Part shown: in pieces, positions 1 to 7,812 of the stretch
How positions within the stretch are numbered: the first letter of the stretch is position 1
Layout of the letters: each line of letters starts with the position of its first letter
Origin: a virus
Length of the DNA: 34,154 nt
Virus record (IMG/VR): IMGVR_UViG_3300027782_000209
Coordinates: 1-34,154 of that record
Direction: 5' to 3' (one strand)
Program-made: the position numbers and the translations under genes
The notes under the pieces: model-generated
What the model was told of the DNA's origin: nothing
What the model saw: only the letters and a program-made list of their open reading frames with translations
The model's database searches: none

Positions 1-96
1 GGATACGTGTGTCATAGGATTCTGGTTCAGGATAGCGGCTAAGACTGTAGAGCCTGAACGTGGAATGCCTGATAAAAAGTGTAGTTGTTTTTGCAT
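1..96 (-). CDS. Sulfotransferase family protein, N-terminal fragment (cut by window edge)
   Basis: A gene starts with ATG at 96 and runs off the left edge of the window after 32 codons. The fragment contains SGIPRSGSTVLAAIL at about residues 9-23, which is the PAPS-binding P-loop (5'-phosphosulfate loop, consensus GxPRSGTT/S) of the sulfotransferase superfamily, placed right at the N terminus as is usual. An AAGGA ribosome site lies about 5 nt upstream, just after the stop codon of the RCC1 gene at 105, so it is the next gene of the same leftward operon. The family transfers sulfate from PAPS to a hydroxyl or amine. In a phage tail region a virion or cell-surface glycan could be the target, but that is inference. 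Only the cofactor loop is visible, so the acceptor and completeness are unknown. Confidence 0.72.
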   Translation of the reverse strand, partial: MQKQLHFLSGIPRSGSTVLAAILNQNPMTHVS

Positions 97-104
97 GAAG
101 TCCT

Positions 105-1256
105 TTAAGTTGTTTTGATTGCAATGGTGTGTGCATAACCACCAGCTATGTTTAACCAAGACGTTAATGCGCCAACTTGTTTAGGAGAAGAGTAAGTAGT
201 TATGCTACCTAGGCCAAGTTGACCCTCTCCGTTTACCCCCCATGACCACAACGTGCCGTCAGTCTTAGTGGCAAGGGTAAAATAACCCCCGCAAGCAATG
301 TTTAACCACGTAGTTAATGCTCCAACTTGATTAGGCGATGATCGGTAAGTTAAGTTACCTAGCCCCAACTGCCCAGAGCCGTTACCACCCCATGCGTAAA
401 GAGTACCGCCTGTTGCAGTGGCTATTGTAAAATTAGCAGCTCCTGCAACCTTATACCAAGTAGTAAGCGCACCAACTTGTTTTGGTGAGGAGTATGCGGT
501 TGTATTGCCTAAACCAAGTTGTCCGCCTGCGTTAAATCCCCAAGTCCAAAGCGTACCGTCAGTTTTAATTACCATTGTGGAATACGTACTACATGCCACT
601 GTGAGCCAATTTGTTAAAGAGCCTACTTGCTTGGGCGAGTAGTAGGTGGTTGTGTTGCCAAGCCCTAATCTGCCATTGTTACCGTTTCCCCATGTCCACA
701 TAGTACCATCTGATTTTGTGGCAGCAGCGTGAGAAACCCCACATGCAATATTTAACCAAGTTGTTAGAGCACCTACCTGTTTAGGTGATGAATAGGAAGT
801 TGTGTTGCCTAAACCTAATTGACCAACATGATTACGCCCCCATGACCACAAAGTACCGTCAGTCTTAGTGGCTAGAGTAAAACTGTCTCCCCCAGCGGTT
901 TTTAACCACGCAGTTAAAGCACCTATTTGTACTGGTGATGACCGATAAGTTGTGCTGCCATCTCCAAGTTGACCATAAGTATTACGTCCCCATGTCCAGA
1001 GAGTACCGTCTTTTTTGGTTGTAAGAGTGAAATTTGCCCCACAAGAAACAGTAGACCACGTAGTTAATGCGCCTACTTGTTTAGGGCTAGAGTATACTGT
1101 GGTGTTGCCTAAACCGAGTTGACCAGAACTGTTACGCCCCCACGCATATAACTGCGGCAAGCCCGTCCAAGTCCCCGCAGCCAAAGCAGCGTTCACCTGA
1201 TTCATTGTCCAGATGCCTGAGTATTGAACGCCTGATATTACTGTTGAGGAGGGCAT
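105..1256 (-). CDS. RCC1-repeat seven-bladed beta-propeller protein A, tail-associated
   Basis: The 383-residue protein has seven repeats of about 50 residues, each with the RCC1 signature of an LxxWG strand, a GQLGLG turn and an SSPKQVG strand. Counting the [LM]x[TSA]WG motifs gives exactly seven, enough for one closed seven-bladed propeller. The first 35 residues are different and include GIWTMNQVNAALAAG, a short motif seen in other aquatic-phage tail proteins. There is no signal peptide or membrane segment. It lies 7 nt downstream of a paralogue of almost equal length and after the tail-fibre genes, so a tail-tip or receptor-binding role is likely but inferred. RCC1 folds usually bind protein or surface ligands. 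The ribosome site is weak, so translation may depend on the gene before it. Confidence 0.85.
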   Translation of the reverse strand: MPSSTVISGVQYSGIWTMNQVNAALAAGTWTGLPQLYAWGRNSSGQLGLGNTTVYSSPKQVGALTTWSTVSCGANFTLTTKKDGTLWTWGRNTYGQLGDGSTTYRSSPVQIGALTAWLKTAGGDSFTLATKTDGTLWSWGRNHVGQLGLGNTTSYSSPKQVGALTTWLNIACGVSHAAATKSDGTMWTWGNGNNGRLGLGNTTTYYSPKQVGSLTNWLTVACSTYSTMVIKTDGTLWTWGFNAGGQLGLGNTTAYSSPKQVGALTTWYKVAGAANFTIATATGGTLYAWGGNGSGQLGLGNLTYRSSPNQVGALTTWLNIACGGYFTLATKTDGTLWSWGVNGEGQLGLGSITTYSSPKQVGALTSWLNIAGGYAHTIAIKTT

Positions 1257-1263
1257 AGTTGTC

Positions 1264-2403
1264 TCAGTATTTAAGGGCTAGAGTGGTATTTCTTGTCACC
1301 CCAATTGTTGACCAAGTATTCAATGCACCAACTTGTTTTGGGCTAGAGTAGCTAGTTGTGTTTCCTAAGCCAAGTTGACCGTAATTGCTCTGTCCCCATA
1401 CCCAAAGCGTACCGTCAGTTTTGCTTGCAACAGTAAACCCATAACGGGCAGCAATATTAAGCCATGTAGTAAGTGCGCCAACCTGATTAGGAGAGGATGT
1501 ATTAGCTGTAGTGCCACTGCCTAACTGACCAACAGAGTTATAACCCCAAGTCCACAACGCGCCATCTGTTTTAACGGCTACTCCATGATAAAACCCAGCA
1601 GCAACGGTAAGCCACGTTGTTAGCGCACCAACTTGAACGGGAGAAGATTTATTTACAGTAGTGCCATCGCCTAATTGACCGTAATTATTCTGCCCCCATG
1701 CCCAAAGAGTACCGTCTGTTTTAGTGGCTAGGGCTTGATAATAGCCACCTGCGATAGTAAGCCAATTAGTCAAAGCACCCACTTGTTTTGGAGATGAATA
1801 GCTTGTGGTGTTACCTAAACCAAGTTGACCACTGGTGTTGTATCCCCATGTCCAAAGTGTTCCGTCAGTTTTGATTGCTAAAGTGGAGTTTTTTGTGCAA
1901 GAAACCTTAGACCACGCAGTTAGCGCACCAACTTGTTTAGGTGATGAGTAATAGCTAGCGTTGCCTAAACCTAATTGCCCCTGAGCGTTATTTCCCCACG
2001 ACCATAGTGTTCCATCTGTTTTAGTGGCTACGGTATACGTCTGCCCACCAGCGGTTTTATACCAAGTAGCAAGCGCACCTACTTGTTTTGGGGAGGAGTA
2101 GCTGGTTGTGTTTCCTAGCCCCAGTTGACCGTAGGTGACGTTTTTACCCCAAGTCCATAAAGTGCCGTCTGTCTTAGTTGCTATTGTGTGATAGAAACCT
2201 CCTACTACAGTAAGCCAAGTAGTCAGTGAACCAACTTGTTTTGGAGAAGAATAATAGGTAACGTTGCCTAAACCCAACTGACCATTTTGATTCTGCCCCC
2301 AAGTATACAACTCATACGTATAAGTCGTCACAGAAGTCTGCGCACCTAAAGCGTTAAAGCCCGGCTTATTGATGCTGCCTAGATTGTTATTACGAATACT
2401 CAT
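1264..2403 (-). CDS. RCC1-repeat seven-bladed beta-propeller protein B, tail-associated
   Basis: This 379-residue protein is a second complete RCC1 propeller. Seven LxxWG motifs occur (LYTWG, LWTWG, LWSWG, LWTWG, LWAWG, LWTWG, LWVWG), each followed by GQLG and SSP[KVN]QVG. It is a clear paralogue of the next gene downstream, but its N-terminal 30 residues (SIRNNNLGSINKPGFNALGA) are unrelated to that gene's, so the two propellers probably attach to different partners. Its ATG overlaps the stop of the preceding gene by one base (TAATG), which indicates translational coupling. The internal DNA repeats could allow gain, loss or exchange of blades. A role in host-surface recognition is inferred from position and fold, not shown. 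Confidence 0.85.
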   Translation of the reverse strand: MSIRNNNLGSINKPGFNALGAQTSVTTYTYELYTWGQNQNGQLGLGNVTYYSSPKQVGSLTTWLTVVGGFYHTIATKTDGTLWTWGKNVTYGQLGLGNTTSYSSPKQVGALATWYKTAGGQTYTVATKTDGTLWSWGNNAQGQLGLGNASYYSSPKQVGALTAWSKVSCTKNSTLAIKTDGTLWTWGYNTSGQLGLGNTTSYSSPKQVGALTNWLTIAGGYYQALATKTDGTLWAWGQNNYGQLGDGTTVNKSSPVQVGALTTWLTVAAGFYHGVAVKTDGALWTWGYNSVGQLGSGTTANTSSPNQVGALTTWLNIAARYGFTVASKTDGTLWVWGQSNYGQLGLGNTTSYSSPKQVGALNTWSTIGVTRNTTLALKY

Positions 2404-2801
2404 TACGCAGCAATCGATTCGTAGCTTATGCTGTAGGTAATGCCACTCGCAGTACCAGACGTGATCGTGATTGACGTGCCTTCCATCAAGTAGATCGCAG
2501 TCGTCTTGTCTACCGCTATCACAGACGCATTTGCCGGTACTGACAAGGTAGAGATGATGGGGTAAGCCGTACCGCCAGAGGGTGCTGAACCCTGAGCCAC
2601 CGCACCGTTACTGTAGAGACTCACCGTAGCGTTAACAGCACTAGAGCCGTTGACGTTGGCAGCCACTATCTGGTTGATCTTAAAGACCAAGCCACTTGAG
2701 GCAGCGTTAGGCAGTAAGACTACCGCAGACGTGCCAGATGGGGTGTAGTACGTTGTCGTACCTAGAATACTTGTTACGTTGACTATATTTGGATTTGCCA
2801 C
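2403..2801 (-). CDS. Small virion protein in tail-fibre cluster, function unknown
   Basis: The 132-residue protein is rich in Ser, Thr, Ala and Val with almost no charge, and its alternating hydrophobic pattern suggests an all-beta fold. The opening ANPNIVNVTSILG resembles small conserved structural proteins of uncultured aquatic phages; I cannot assign it a named family. The start is GTG at 2801 with an AGGAG ribosome site 6 nt upstream. It lies between a tail-fibre-like protein and the RCC1 propellers, and its stop overlaps the start of propeller B, so it is probably made together with it. A fibre-associated or decoration protein is the likeliest role (inference). Confidence 0.6.
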   Translation of the reverse strand: MANPNIVNVTSILGTTTYYTPSGTSAVVLLPNAASSGLVFKINQIVAANVNGSSAVNATVSLYSNGAVAQGSAPSGGTAYPIISTLSVPANASVIAVDKTTAIYLMEGTSITITSGTASGITYSISYESIAA

Positions 2802-2810
2802 AATACTCTC

Positions 2811-3305
2811 CTAGAGTCCGAATACGATTGAAAATGCGATAGCCTGTCCTTTAGTCGCCCCACTTGATGTTGGCGCTGTACTAGCCCAAGTCGTCCCGTT
2901 ACTCGTTAATACATTACCAGAGCTACTCGGTGCAATCATTTGTGGTGCGCTAGTGCCGTTACCAAGCAGGACATAGTTGGCTGTTAGCGTAGTAGCGCCC
3001 GTGCCTCCATTAGCTACAGGAAGTGCAGTACCGGAATAGGTCATCGCGAGCGTGCCGGATGATGTGATCGGGCTACCTGCAATACTAAAAATGCTAGGGA
3101 CTGTAGCTGCTACGCTAGTGACTGTGCCGCTTGCGCCGGCCGCTGATGCTAGCAGGGTAACCGCACCCGCCGCGTTCTCGCAATACAGCTTCATGTCACT
3201 GATGTTTAGGGATAGCTCACCAGGCGCAAGGTTTGCCGCTAATGGGACAGCCGCAGCAGTGGTGCTGTAATATGTAATGATCGGTGTGTAGCCTGATTGT
3301 GCCAT
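2811..3305 (-). CDS. Tail-fibre-like protein, short
   Basis: The 164-residue protein opens with a segment common at the N terminus of phage fibre proteins: around residues 27-52 it has APGELSLNISDMKLYCENAAG, close to the widespread GELAINxxDGKLFYK pattern. The middle has LPVANGGTGATTLTANYVL and a GNVLTSNGTTWAS segment, both typical low-complexity fibre repeats. There is no enzymatic motif. It starts at ATG 3305 with AGGA 7 nt upstream. The larger fibre gene just upstream shares the LP[LV]ANGGT motif, so the two may form parts of one fibre or be related by duplication. Host-recognition function is inferred from family and position. Confidence 0.7.
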   Translation of the reverse strand: MAQSGYTPIITYYSTTAAAVPLAANLAPGELSLNISDMKLYCENAAGAVTLLASAAGASGTVTSVAATVPSIFSIAGSPITSSGTLAMTYSGTALPVANGGTGATTLTANYVLLGNGTSAPQMIAPSSSGNVLTSNGTTWASTAPTSSGATKGQAIAFSIVFGL

Positions 3306-3314
3306 ATAAGTATC

Positions 3315-5234
3315 CTAAAATGTGCCGCCGGTTATGCCGCCAGGGACTGTTAACACCGTGCCGTTAAATGTCAGTGCCGAACCCATTATCAGTTGATTTG
3401 ACACGTTTTGATATGCCACCCCACCAGAAGTGCCGTTAAGCGCGTACAGCTCAGTGATGTCACTGTTAGTGCCTGACTTGGCCGCGACTAGGTTTGTCCT
3501 TGCAGTAGCGGCTGTTGTTCCAGCAGTGCCGCCATTGGCAAGCGGAAGCGAGCCGGACACGTCTGCCGTCAGAGACACTGACCCAAACGTTGGGGCGCCT
3601 ACAGCATTACCATGAAGAACCGTAGTAGTCGTGCCAGTGCTGCCTACAACGACAGGCGCCGCGCCTGCACCACCGCCTAGCACTAACGCATACTGGGTCA
3701 ATGCCGCCGAGGTAGCCCAAGTAGACGCAGAACTAAAATAGGGAACACCGCCGGACGTTCCTGCAACGGTAAGGGCCAAGGTGCCGGTCGTAGTAATCGG
3801 CGAACCAGCCACTGAGATAATACCGCCGGTAAAGGTCTGGGCAACGCTGGTGACGCCGCCAGCGGCAGGAGTTTGCCACGTCGCCGCCGTGCCACTAGTC
3901 GCCGTCAGCATCTGTCCAACCGTAGGCGCTGGAGAAGACGATACGTTAACCACCGTAGTGGCGGAGTTTAATGCGTTGGTTTTAGCCGCCGTGCCGGTCG
4001 TGTCTTGGTTCCAAGTAGGTATCGCGCCGGCCAAATCTGCGTAGGCAATGCTCACCACGCCTGTCTGGCCGTTTACGCTAGACACTAAGTTAGTCTGGTC
4101 GATCTTCTGCCAAACGGTGCCGTTGAATATAGCCCAGTCGCCTACAAGCCAATCGGTAATGCCGTTTAGATTGGTAGATCCAGAGACGGACACAATGTAA
4201 TAGTAACCGTTAGTGCCAACGCTAGACGTTAGTGTTGGGGTGTTGGTAGAGGCATTCCAAGAGCCTTGGTACGCCAATCCGCCAGTAATCGCAGCCGTAG
4301 TCACGCTTGTAATGACGCCCTTTGCGTTAACCGTAACAACAGGAATTGCAAGGGCAGAACCGTACGTGTTAGCGGTTACGCCAGAAGCCGGAAGGTCTGC
4401 ATTGACTAATGCCCTGAACGCAGTTGGCGCAACAGGTCCAGCGGTTGGGCCTGCATAAACAACATTTGCCGCCTGATCAACAACGAGCAGCGCAGAGCCC
4501 CACGTCGGTGCCGCAGTTCCGCCAGACACTAACACTTGCCCTGAGCCGCCCACTGGACCTACATACAGCCCGTCAGATCCAGACCAAATAATTGCCCCAG
4601 GCGCCATCACCATGCTGCGTGCTGTGCCGCCATGATTAAGCGGCAATAGTCCGTCGACTTGATCGTCCAACGTCAGGTCTATAGCTGGATGCTGGTGGTC
4701 AGCCCGTGCAATATTGGTAGAAGTGCCAGAAGCACCAGAATTATCGCCGACTAATGGCAACGAATTAGAAAGATTTGCGTTCAGTGTGACGTTAGCGTTT
4801 AGCGGACCGCCACCGTTTAATCCTGTACCGGCAATGACTTGCGTGGCCACTGGCACATACCCAGACGTGGTCGCAGGGACAGTGGTCGCCGACATTACGC
4901 GTCCGGTAGCGTCAACCGTGAAAACAGGGATGTCGGTCGCTGTGCCGTAAGCGCCAGGCGTTACACCAGAAGACGCAAGTTGTGTAGTGCCAATGCCGCC
5001 GTTAGCAACACTCAGCGTCACGTTCGAGGTCAGCTGGCCACCGCCAGTCAAGCCCGTGCCGGCGATTACCTGACGGTTAGTAGGAACACCAGAAACGGCC
5101 AGCAAATCACCCACGCGGATCTGGTACGTGTTGCCCTCGTACACGACCACCATCAACGAGTCTTCGTCGGCAACAGGGGCCACAGGAAGCTGCGTTATTC
5201 GTGTTGGTATTAGATTACTTGGTACGTTAGACAT
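3315..5234 (-). CDS. Large repetitive tail-fibre protein
   Basis: The 639-residue protein is dominated by Gly, Thr, Ser, Ala and Val in internal repeats. VIAGTGLTGGGQL (about residue 56) recurs as VIAGTGLNGGGPL (about 133). A GVTPGAYGTATDIPVFTVDA segment (about 90) recurs as GVTANTYGSALAIPVVTVNA (about 285). There is an ADHQHP motif near 178-183, like the His-containing metal-binding sites of trimeric fibres, and GDWAIFNGTVWQKID near 365-379, a module shared by many phage fibres. No chaperone domain or cleavage site is evident. The start is preceded by GGAG about 9 nt upstream, inside the end of the previous gene. It is the first and largest of the fibre genes after the adaptor and probably the main side-fibre component. 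Confidence 0.78.
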   Translation of the reverse strand: MSNVPSNLIPTRITQLPVAPVADEDSLMVVVYEGNTYQIRVGDLLAVSGVPTNRQVIAGTGLTGGGQLTSNVTLSVANGGIGTTQLASSGVTPGAYGTATDIPVFTVDATGRVMSATTVPATTSGYVPVATQVIAGTGLNGGGPLNANVTLNANLSNSLPLVGDNSGASGTSTNIARADHQHPAIDLTLDDQVDGLLPLNHGGTARSMVMAPGAIIWSGSDGLYVGPVGGSGQVLVSGGTAAPTWGSALLVVDQAANVVYAGPTAGPVAPTAFRALVNADLPASGVTANTYGSALAIPVVTVNAKGVITSVTTAAITGGLAYQGSWNASTNTPTLTSSVGTNGYYYIVSVSGSTNLNGITDWLVGDWAIFNGTVWQKIDQTNLVSSVNGQTGVVSIAYADLAGAIPTWNQDTTGTAAKTNALNSATTVVNVSSSPAPTVGQMLTATSGTAATWQTPAAGGVTSVAQTFTGGIISVAGSPITTTGTLALTVAGTSGGVPYFSSASTWATSAALTQYALVLGGGAGAAPVVVGSTGTTTTVLHGNAVGAPTFGSVSLTADVSGSLPLANGGTAGTTAATARTNLVAAKSGTNSDITELYALNGTSGGVAYQNVSNQLIMGSALTFNGTVLTVPGGITGGTF

Positions 5235-5237
5235 CCC

Positions 5238-5540
5238 TTAAATCTCCAAGTAACTATCACCGTCTTCGGTGATAATAAATTCGTCGCCGGCTTCTTGGAT
5301 AAGACCAGAAGGGTGCGTGTTAACGGGCAAGTCAGGACGAACAAATGGCAAGATAATCTGGTCTGGACCGCGTGGCGCCAACCTGTAAGGGTCGTACTGG
5401 TCTCGGTCTTCACGGCAAACCATCAGCCCTGGGTAGTTCGGGTCGGGCGACAAGTCAGACAAAAACATCTTACGCGAGCAACGTCCGCATATAGCAATGC
5501 CATATGTCGGTTGTCCGCTTGGGTCTAAGAATGCGCTCAT
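5238..5540 (-). CDS. Zinc-ribbon-like small phage protein next to the adaptor
   Basis: This is a 100-residue protein starting at the second Met (MSAFLDPSGQ), whose ATG overlaps the stop of the adaptor gene as ATGA. An ATG four codons earlier (5552) lacks a usable ribosome site. Near the N terminus it has CGRCSRKM and, about 18 residues on, MVCREDRDQYDPYR: three cysteines placed like a small zinc or iron-binding knuckle. This Cys-x2-Cys plus C-x-x-D-x-D-x-YDPYR layout recurs in small phage proteins next to head-tail adaptors, but I know of no established function. The C terminus is acidic (about FIITEDGDSYLEI). Its position between adaptor and fibre genes suggests a virion or assembly role. 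Confidence 0.65.
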   Translation of the reverse strand: MSAFLDPSGQPTYGIAICGRCSRKMFLSDLSPDPNYPGLMVCREDRDQYDPYRLAPRGPDQIILPFVRPDLPVNTHPSGLIQEAGDEFIITEDGDSYLEI

Positions 5541-6517
5541 GCTGTGTAGCATCCTATGCCAGGGTTAATCTGTATCGGCGAGCCGTCGTTGTCCCCGTCC
5601 CAAGCCCTCTGTACGCTCACAGCAGCCCGCTGGTCGAGCATCGGGATCAAACTAATATCAACAGCAGGGGTCTCTAGAGCGACCCTTGCAGCTAGCCCGT
5701 TGACGATAGCCTCTAGCCATCGCTGGGGGACCTCAATCTCTTGCTGCAGGTTGTTCGTGTCCATGATCTGTCTGTGGCGCCAAAGTATCAGCTGTGCCTG
5801 CTCAGCGGCGGAGAAAGGGGCTGGCCATATCCTTACGATAGGCTCCGGCAGGTCACGCTGGTAGTAGTAACTGGCAGGACGGCCTGGAAATACCTGATTG
5901 CTCTGATTGACGTAGCCGTCTCGGTTGAGCTGGCCAAGCGGGATCTCTTGCGGCATATTGCCAAGCGTTATGCTGGTGTATGACAGCGTCGCTATTGAGG
6001 TAATACGGAAGTAAGCGTATGACAAGGCCCCCGATATGTCGGTCCACGTTATCTCGCCAGAACTGACAATGTCTGTAGAGGTCCCGACCGTGGTCCACGT
6101 CGTGCCGTTCGTGCTTACCTGAAACGTTACCGGAACAGACGCGGCAGACCATTTTATGCCAATGGTGTTTACGGTGGTCGCTGAAGAGAAGCTAACGGTG
6201 TAAGAGGTTGACGTTGTGACCGTGGTCCCAGTCAGCTCCTGCAACACACGATAGTTGAGGTTTAATACATCAATCGTTCCAATAGGAAGCGTCACTATAG
6301 GCTGATTTTCGTACATCGGAAGGATTATCCTCTCAATGCACCAGCTAGGTGTTTTGATGTTTGCGAGTTCGGAAATAAGAAACGCTAGAGAGTCTAGCGC
6401 GTAGCTGTGCATTTCTGATGTGATGGCCTGGGCAGGCAAACGACAGCGTCTGAAGGCGTGGTCAACCACCTTCAGTGCGTTGAATGTAACCTCACCCACG
6501 CTACCAGAATATGCCAT
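5537..6517 (-). CDS. Head-to-tail adaptor resembling P22 gp4 (packaged-DNA stabilization), with an inserted discoidin-like domain
   Basis: The 326-residue protein has the pattern of P22 gp4-like tail accessory factors. The N-terminal helical part (about 8-60) runs VTFNALKVVDHAFRRCRLPA to an ALDSLAFLISELAN helix, and the C-terminal part (about 190-300) has RPASYYYQRDLPEPIVRIWP followed by ILWRHRQIMD and PQRWLEAIVNGLAARVA. Between them, about residues 95-188, lies a beta-rich insert with FQVSTNGTTWTTVGTS and SYAYFRITSI, typical of F5/8 type C (discoidin) carbohydrate-binding folds. The known role of the family is to seal the portal after packaging and connect the tail. This is the best evidence in the window for a short-tailed virion. 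No tube proteins follow, so the tail may be encoded outside the window. Confidence 0.75.
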   Translation of the reverse strand: MAYSGSVGEVTFNALKVVDHAFRRCRLPAQAITSEMHSYALDSLAFLISELANIKTPSWCIERIILPMYENQPIVTLPIGTIDVLNLNYRVLQELTGTTVTTSTSYTVSFSSATTVNTIGIKWSAASVPVTFQVSTNGTTWTTVGTSTDIVSSGEITWTDISGALSYAYFRITSIATLSYTSITLGNMPQEIPLGQLNRDGYVNQSNQVFPGRPASYYYQRDLPEPIVRIWPAPFSAAEQAQLILWRHRQIMDTNNLQQEIEVPQRWLEAIVNGLAARVALETPAVDISLIPMLDQRAAVSVQRAWDGDNDGSPIQINPGIGCYTA

Positions 6518-6602
6518 ACTAACCCTAGATAATAGTCAGCTGGGTGCTGGTGCAGCATTCCCCGATGCCTGAAGTATAATTCAAATAATAAAACATGACA
6601 CG

Positions 6603-6776
6603 CTACTTCTTAGACTTTCCGCCCTTCGATCGCATGGTATAACCGCCACAAGCGCAAGGGGTGGCTACCTTCCCACCCACAGCGTAAGCACTGACGGACT
6701 GTTTACCAGCAGAGCCAGTAAACCCTTGCGACGTAGGAAACGAAAACTCTTTAACAATTTTATATGTCTTGCTCAT
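6603..6776 (-). CDS. 57-residue basic protein with a C-terminal CxCGG motif
   Basis: The ATG at 6776 opens 57 codons ending with TAG at 6603. The protein begins MSKTYKIVKEFSFPTSQG and ends with TPCACGGYTMRSKGGKSKK, a small Cys motif followed by a Lys-rich tail. It fills the gap between the adaptor gene and the 136-residue virion gene, reads in the operon direction and lies 6 nt downstream of that gene's stop. I do not recognise the family. Proteins this small with a basic, Gly-rich end are common among phage head genes and may bind DNA or act in assembly, but that is a guess. Confidence 0.55.
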   Translation of the reverse strand: MSKTYKIVKEFSFPTSQGFTGSAGKQSVSAYAVGGKVATPCACGGYTMRSKGGKSKK

Positions 6777-6782
6777 AAATTA

Positions 6783-7193
6783 TCACGCGCTTGCATAGGT
6801 TTTTGTGCATTCAAGCACAATCGTATACATGTCGCCTGAGCTTGCGTCTGCGGTTGTAAACAATAGGTTACCGTTAACGCCCGCACCTGCATTGTTTGGG
6901 ATTCCGCCGAACATACTAAAGTCCATCTTGTACGACACGTTCTGAGGAATCATCCACGCAAAAACATCCGTCGTTGCGTCCCACAACATTTTAACTTCCA
7001 TGCCGTGGGTGTTAGCCCATATACGGTTGATCTTGACCCCGTTACAGGCACGACCAAACCCATTTACCGCAAGCGTAGACACGTCGATCTTAACGACCGC
7101 GCTCTCGCCTGTGCCGTCTGATATGTTGGTGTATTTGCCGATGAAATCACGTTCACCGTCAAGAATAACTTGAGTCGTTACCGCGTCTGCCAT
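6783..7193 (-). CDS. Conserved virion protein, probably capsid-associated
   Basis: The 136-residue protein has an even, beta-rich pattern with no repeats, and its opening ADAVTTQVILDGERDFIGKY leads into NISDGTGESAVVKIDVS. This start is familiar from conserved structural proteins of aquatic podovirus-like phages, though I know of no defined biochemical role. An excellent AGGAGG ribosome site lies 7 nt before the ATG at 7193. It lies between a repeat-bearing virion protein and the adaptor, downstream of the major capsid gene, so a head-completion or decoration function is plausible. There is no signal peptide, membrane segment or catalytic motif. Confidence 0.65.
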   Translation of the reverse strand: MADAVTTQVILDGERDFIGKYTNISDGTGESAVVKIDVSTLAVNGFGRACNGVKINRIWANTHGMEVKMLWDATTDVFAWMIPQNVSYKMDFSMFGGIPNNAGAGVNGNLLFTTADASSGDMYTIVLECTKTYASA

Positions 7194-7205
7194 AAGAACC
7201 TCCTA

Positions 7206-7691
7206 TTAAGCAGTGCGTGTGAACACGTACGCAGTTGCGCTCGAAAACATGATTGTGTAGCGAGCCAAGCCAGTTACACCAGCGGCAATAGTCAGGTCAC
7301 CAAAGCTACCTGGAGTGTCTGCGGCTGCGGTGGACAAGATACCGTTTACCGCAACAACAATGGTCACGGTACTAGCACCGGCAGTGTTGTCTATGTAAAG
7401 GTCAAAAATTGTACCTTTAGCTGCACCAAGAGCTGCGCCCAACAACGTGCCTGTAGGCAGAGTGATGGCAGTAGCTGAGGCTGAAGTAGAAGTGATGTAG
7501 CCGGTTGCTACCTGCGCGGCGGTTGCCGTTGCTGTAGCGTTAATTGCGGATGTTGTGGCATGGGTGATGGTGCCTGAGCCTGCAATGTTGCCTGTTACAT
7601 TACCTGTTACATTACCTGTTACATTACCAGTGAGGGCACCAATAAAGCCATTTGTGGACGTTACTGGGCCGGAAAAAGTAGTTGAAGCCAT
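7206..7691 (-). CDS. Virion protein with VTGN tandem repeat, possible decoration or head-fibre protein
   Basis: The 161-residue protein has an N-terminal stretch (about 18-36) built from tandem VTGN units, then a Thr/Ala-rich linker, then a compact beta-rich domain of about 90 residues beginning near VATGYITSTSASATAITLP. VTGN tandem units of this kind occur in many phage structural proteins and probably form an extended rod. The start has AGGAGA 7 nt upstream. It is the first gene after the terminator-like hairpin that follows the major capsid gene, so its expression is probably lower than or separate from that of the capsid protein. A trimeric head-fibre or decoration protein, with the rod joining an anchor to the outer domain, is a reasonable reading but unproven. 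Confidence 0.62.
   Translation of the reverse strand: MASTTFSGPVTSTNGFIGALTGNVTGNVTGNVTGNIAGSGTITHATTSAINATATATAAQVATGYITSTSASATAITLPTGTLLGAALGAAKGTIFDLYIDNTAGASTVTIVVAVNGILSTAAADTPGSFGDLTIAAGVTGLARYTIMFSSATAYVFTRTA
7591..7626. repeat. Three perfect 12-bp tandem repeats inside a virion gene
   Basis: The plus-strand unit CCTGTTACATTA occurs three times without mismatch, and a partial fourth follows. On the coding strand each unit encodes four residues of the VTGN series. Perfect 12-bp units in a coding region keep the frame when copies are gained or lost, so the rod length of this protein may vary among relatives. Confidence 0.9.
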
Positions 7692-7771
7692 GTGAATCTC
7701 CTCTCATGCGAGTTGTGCGTATCTGTCTGCATGACGTCAGCCGGGGCTGTCAGATACACGGGTTATCCCGG

Positions 7772-7807
7772 TAAAACAAAGAGGGGAGCCGAAACCCCCC
7801 TCTCTTT
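7772..7807 (-). terminator. Intrinsic terminator or attenuator after the major capsid gene
   Basis: On the minus strand, starting 6 nt after the capsid stop codon, AAAGAGAGGGG and CCCCTCTTT form a G/C-rich stem with a small bulge, closed by a loop containing TTTCGG and followed by TGTTTTA. The T-tract is short, so partial termination is likely. That would let most transcripts end after the capsid gene and leave some read-through into the adaptor and fibre genes. A second small hairpin, CGGG-ATAA-CCCG, follows at once. Confidence 0.65.
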
Positions 7808-7812
7808 ATTAC

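Noticed and set aside
3698-5213. Several open frames on both strands inside the large fibre gene
   Set aside because: The repetitive Gly/Thr/Ala coding of the fibre leaves other frames open. They are shadows without ribosome sites.
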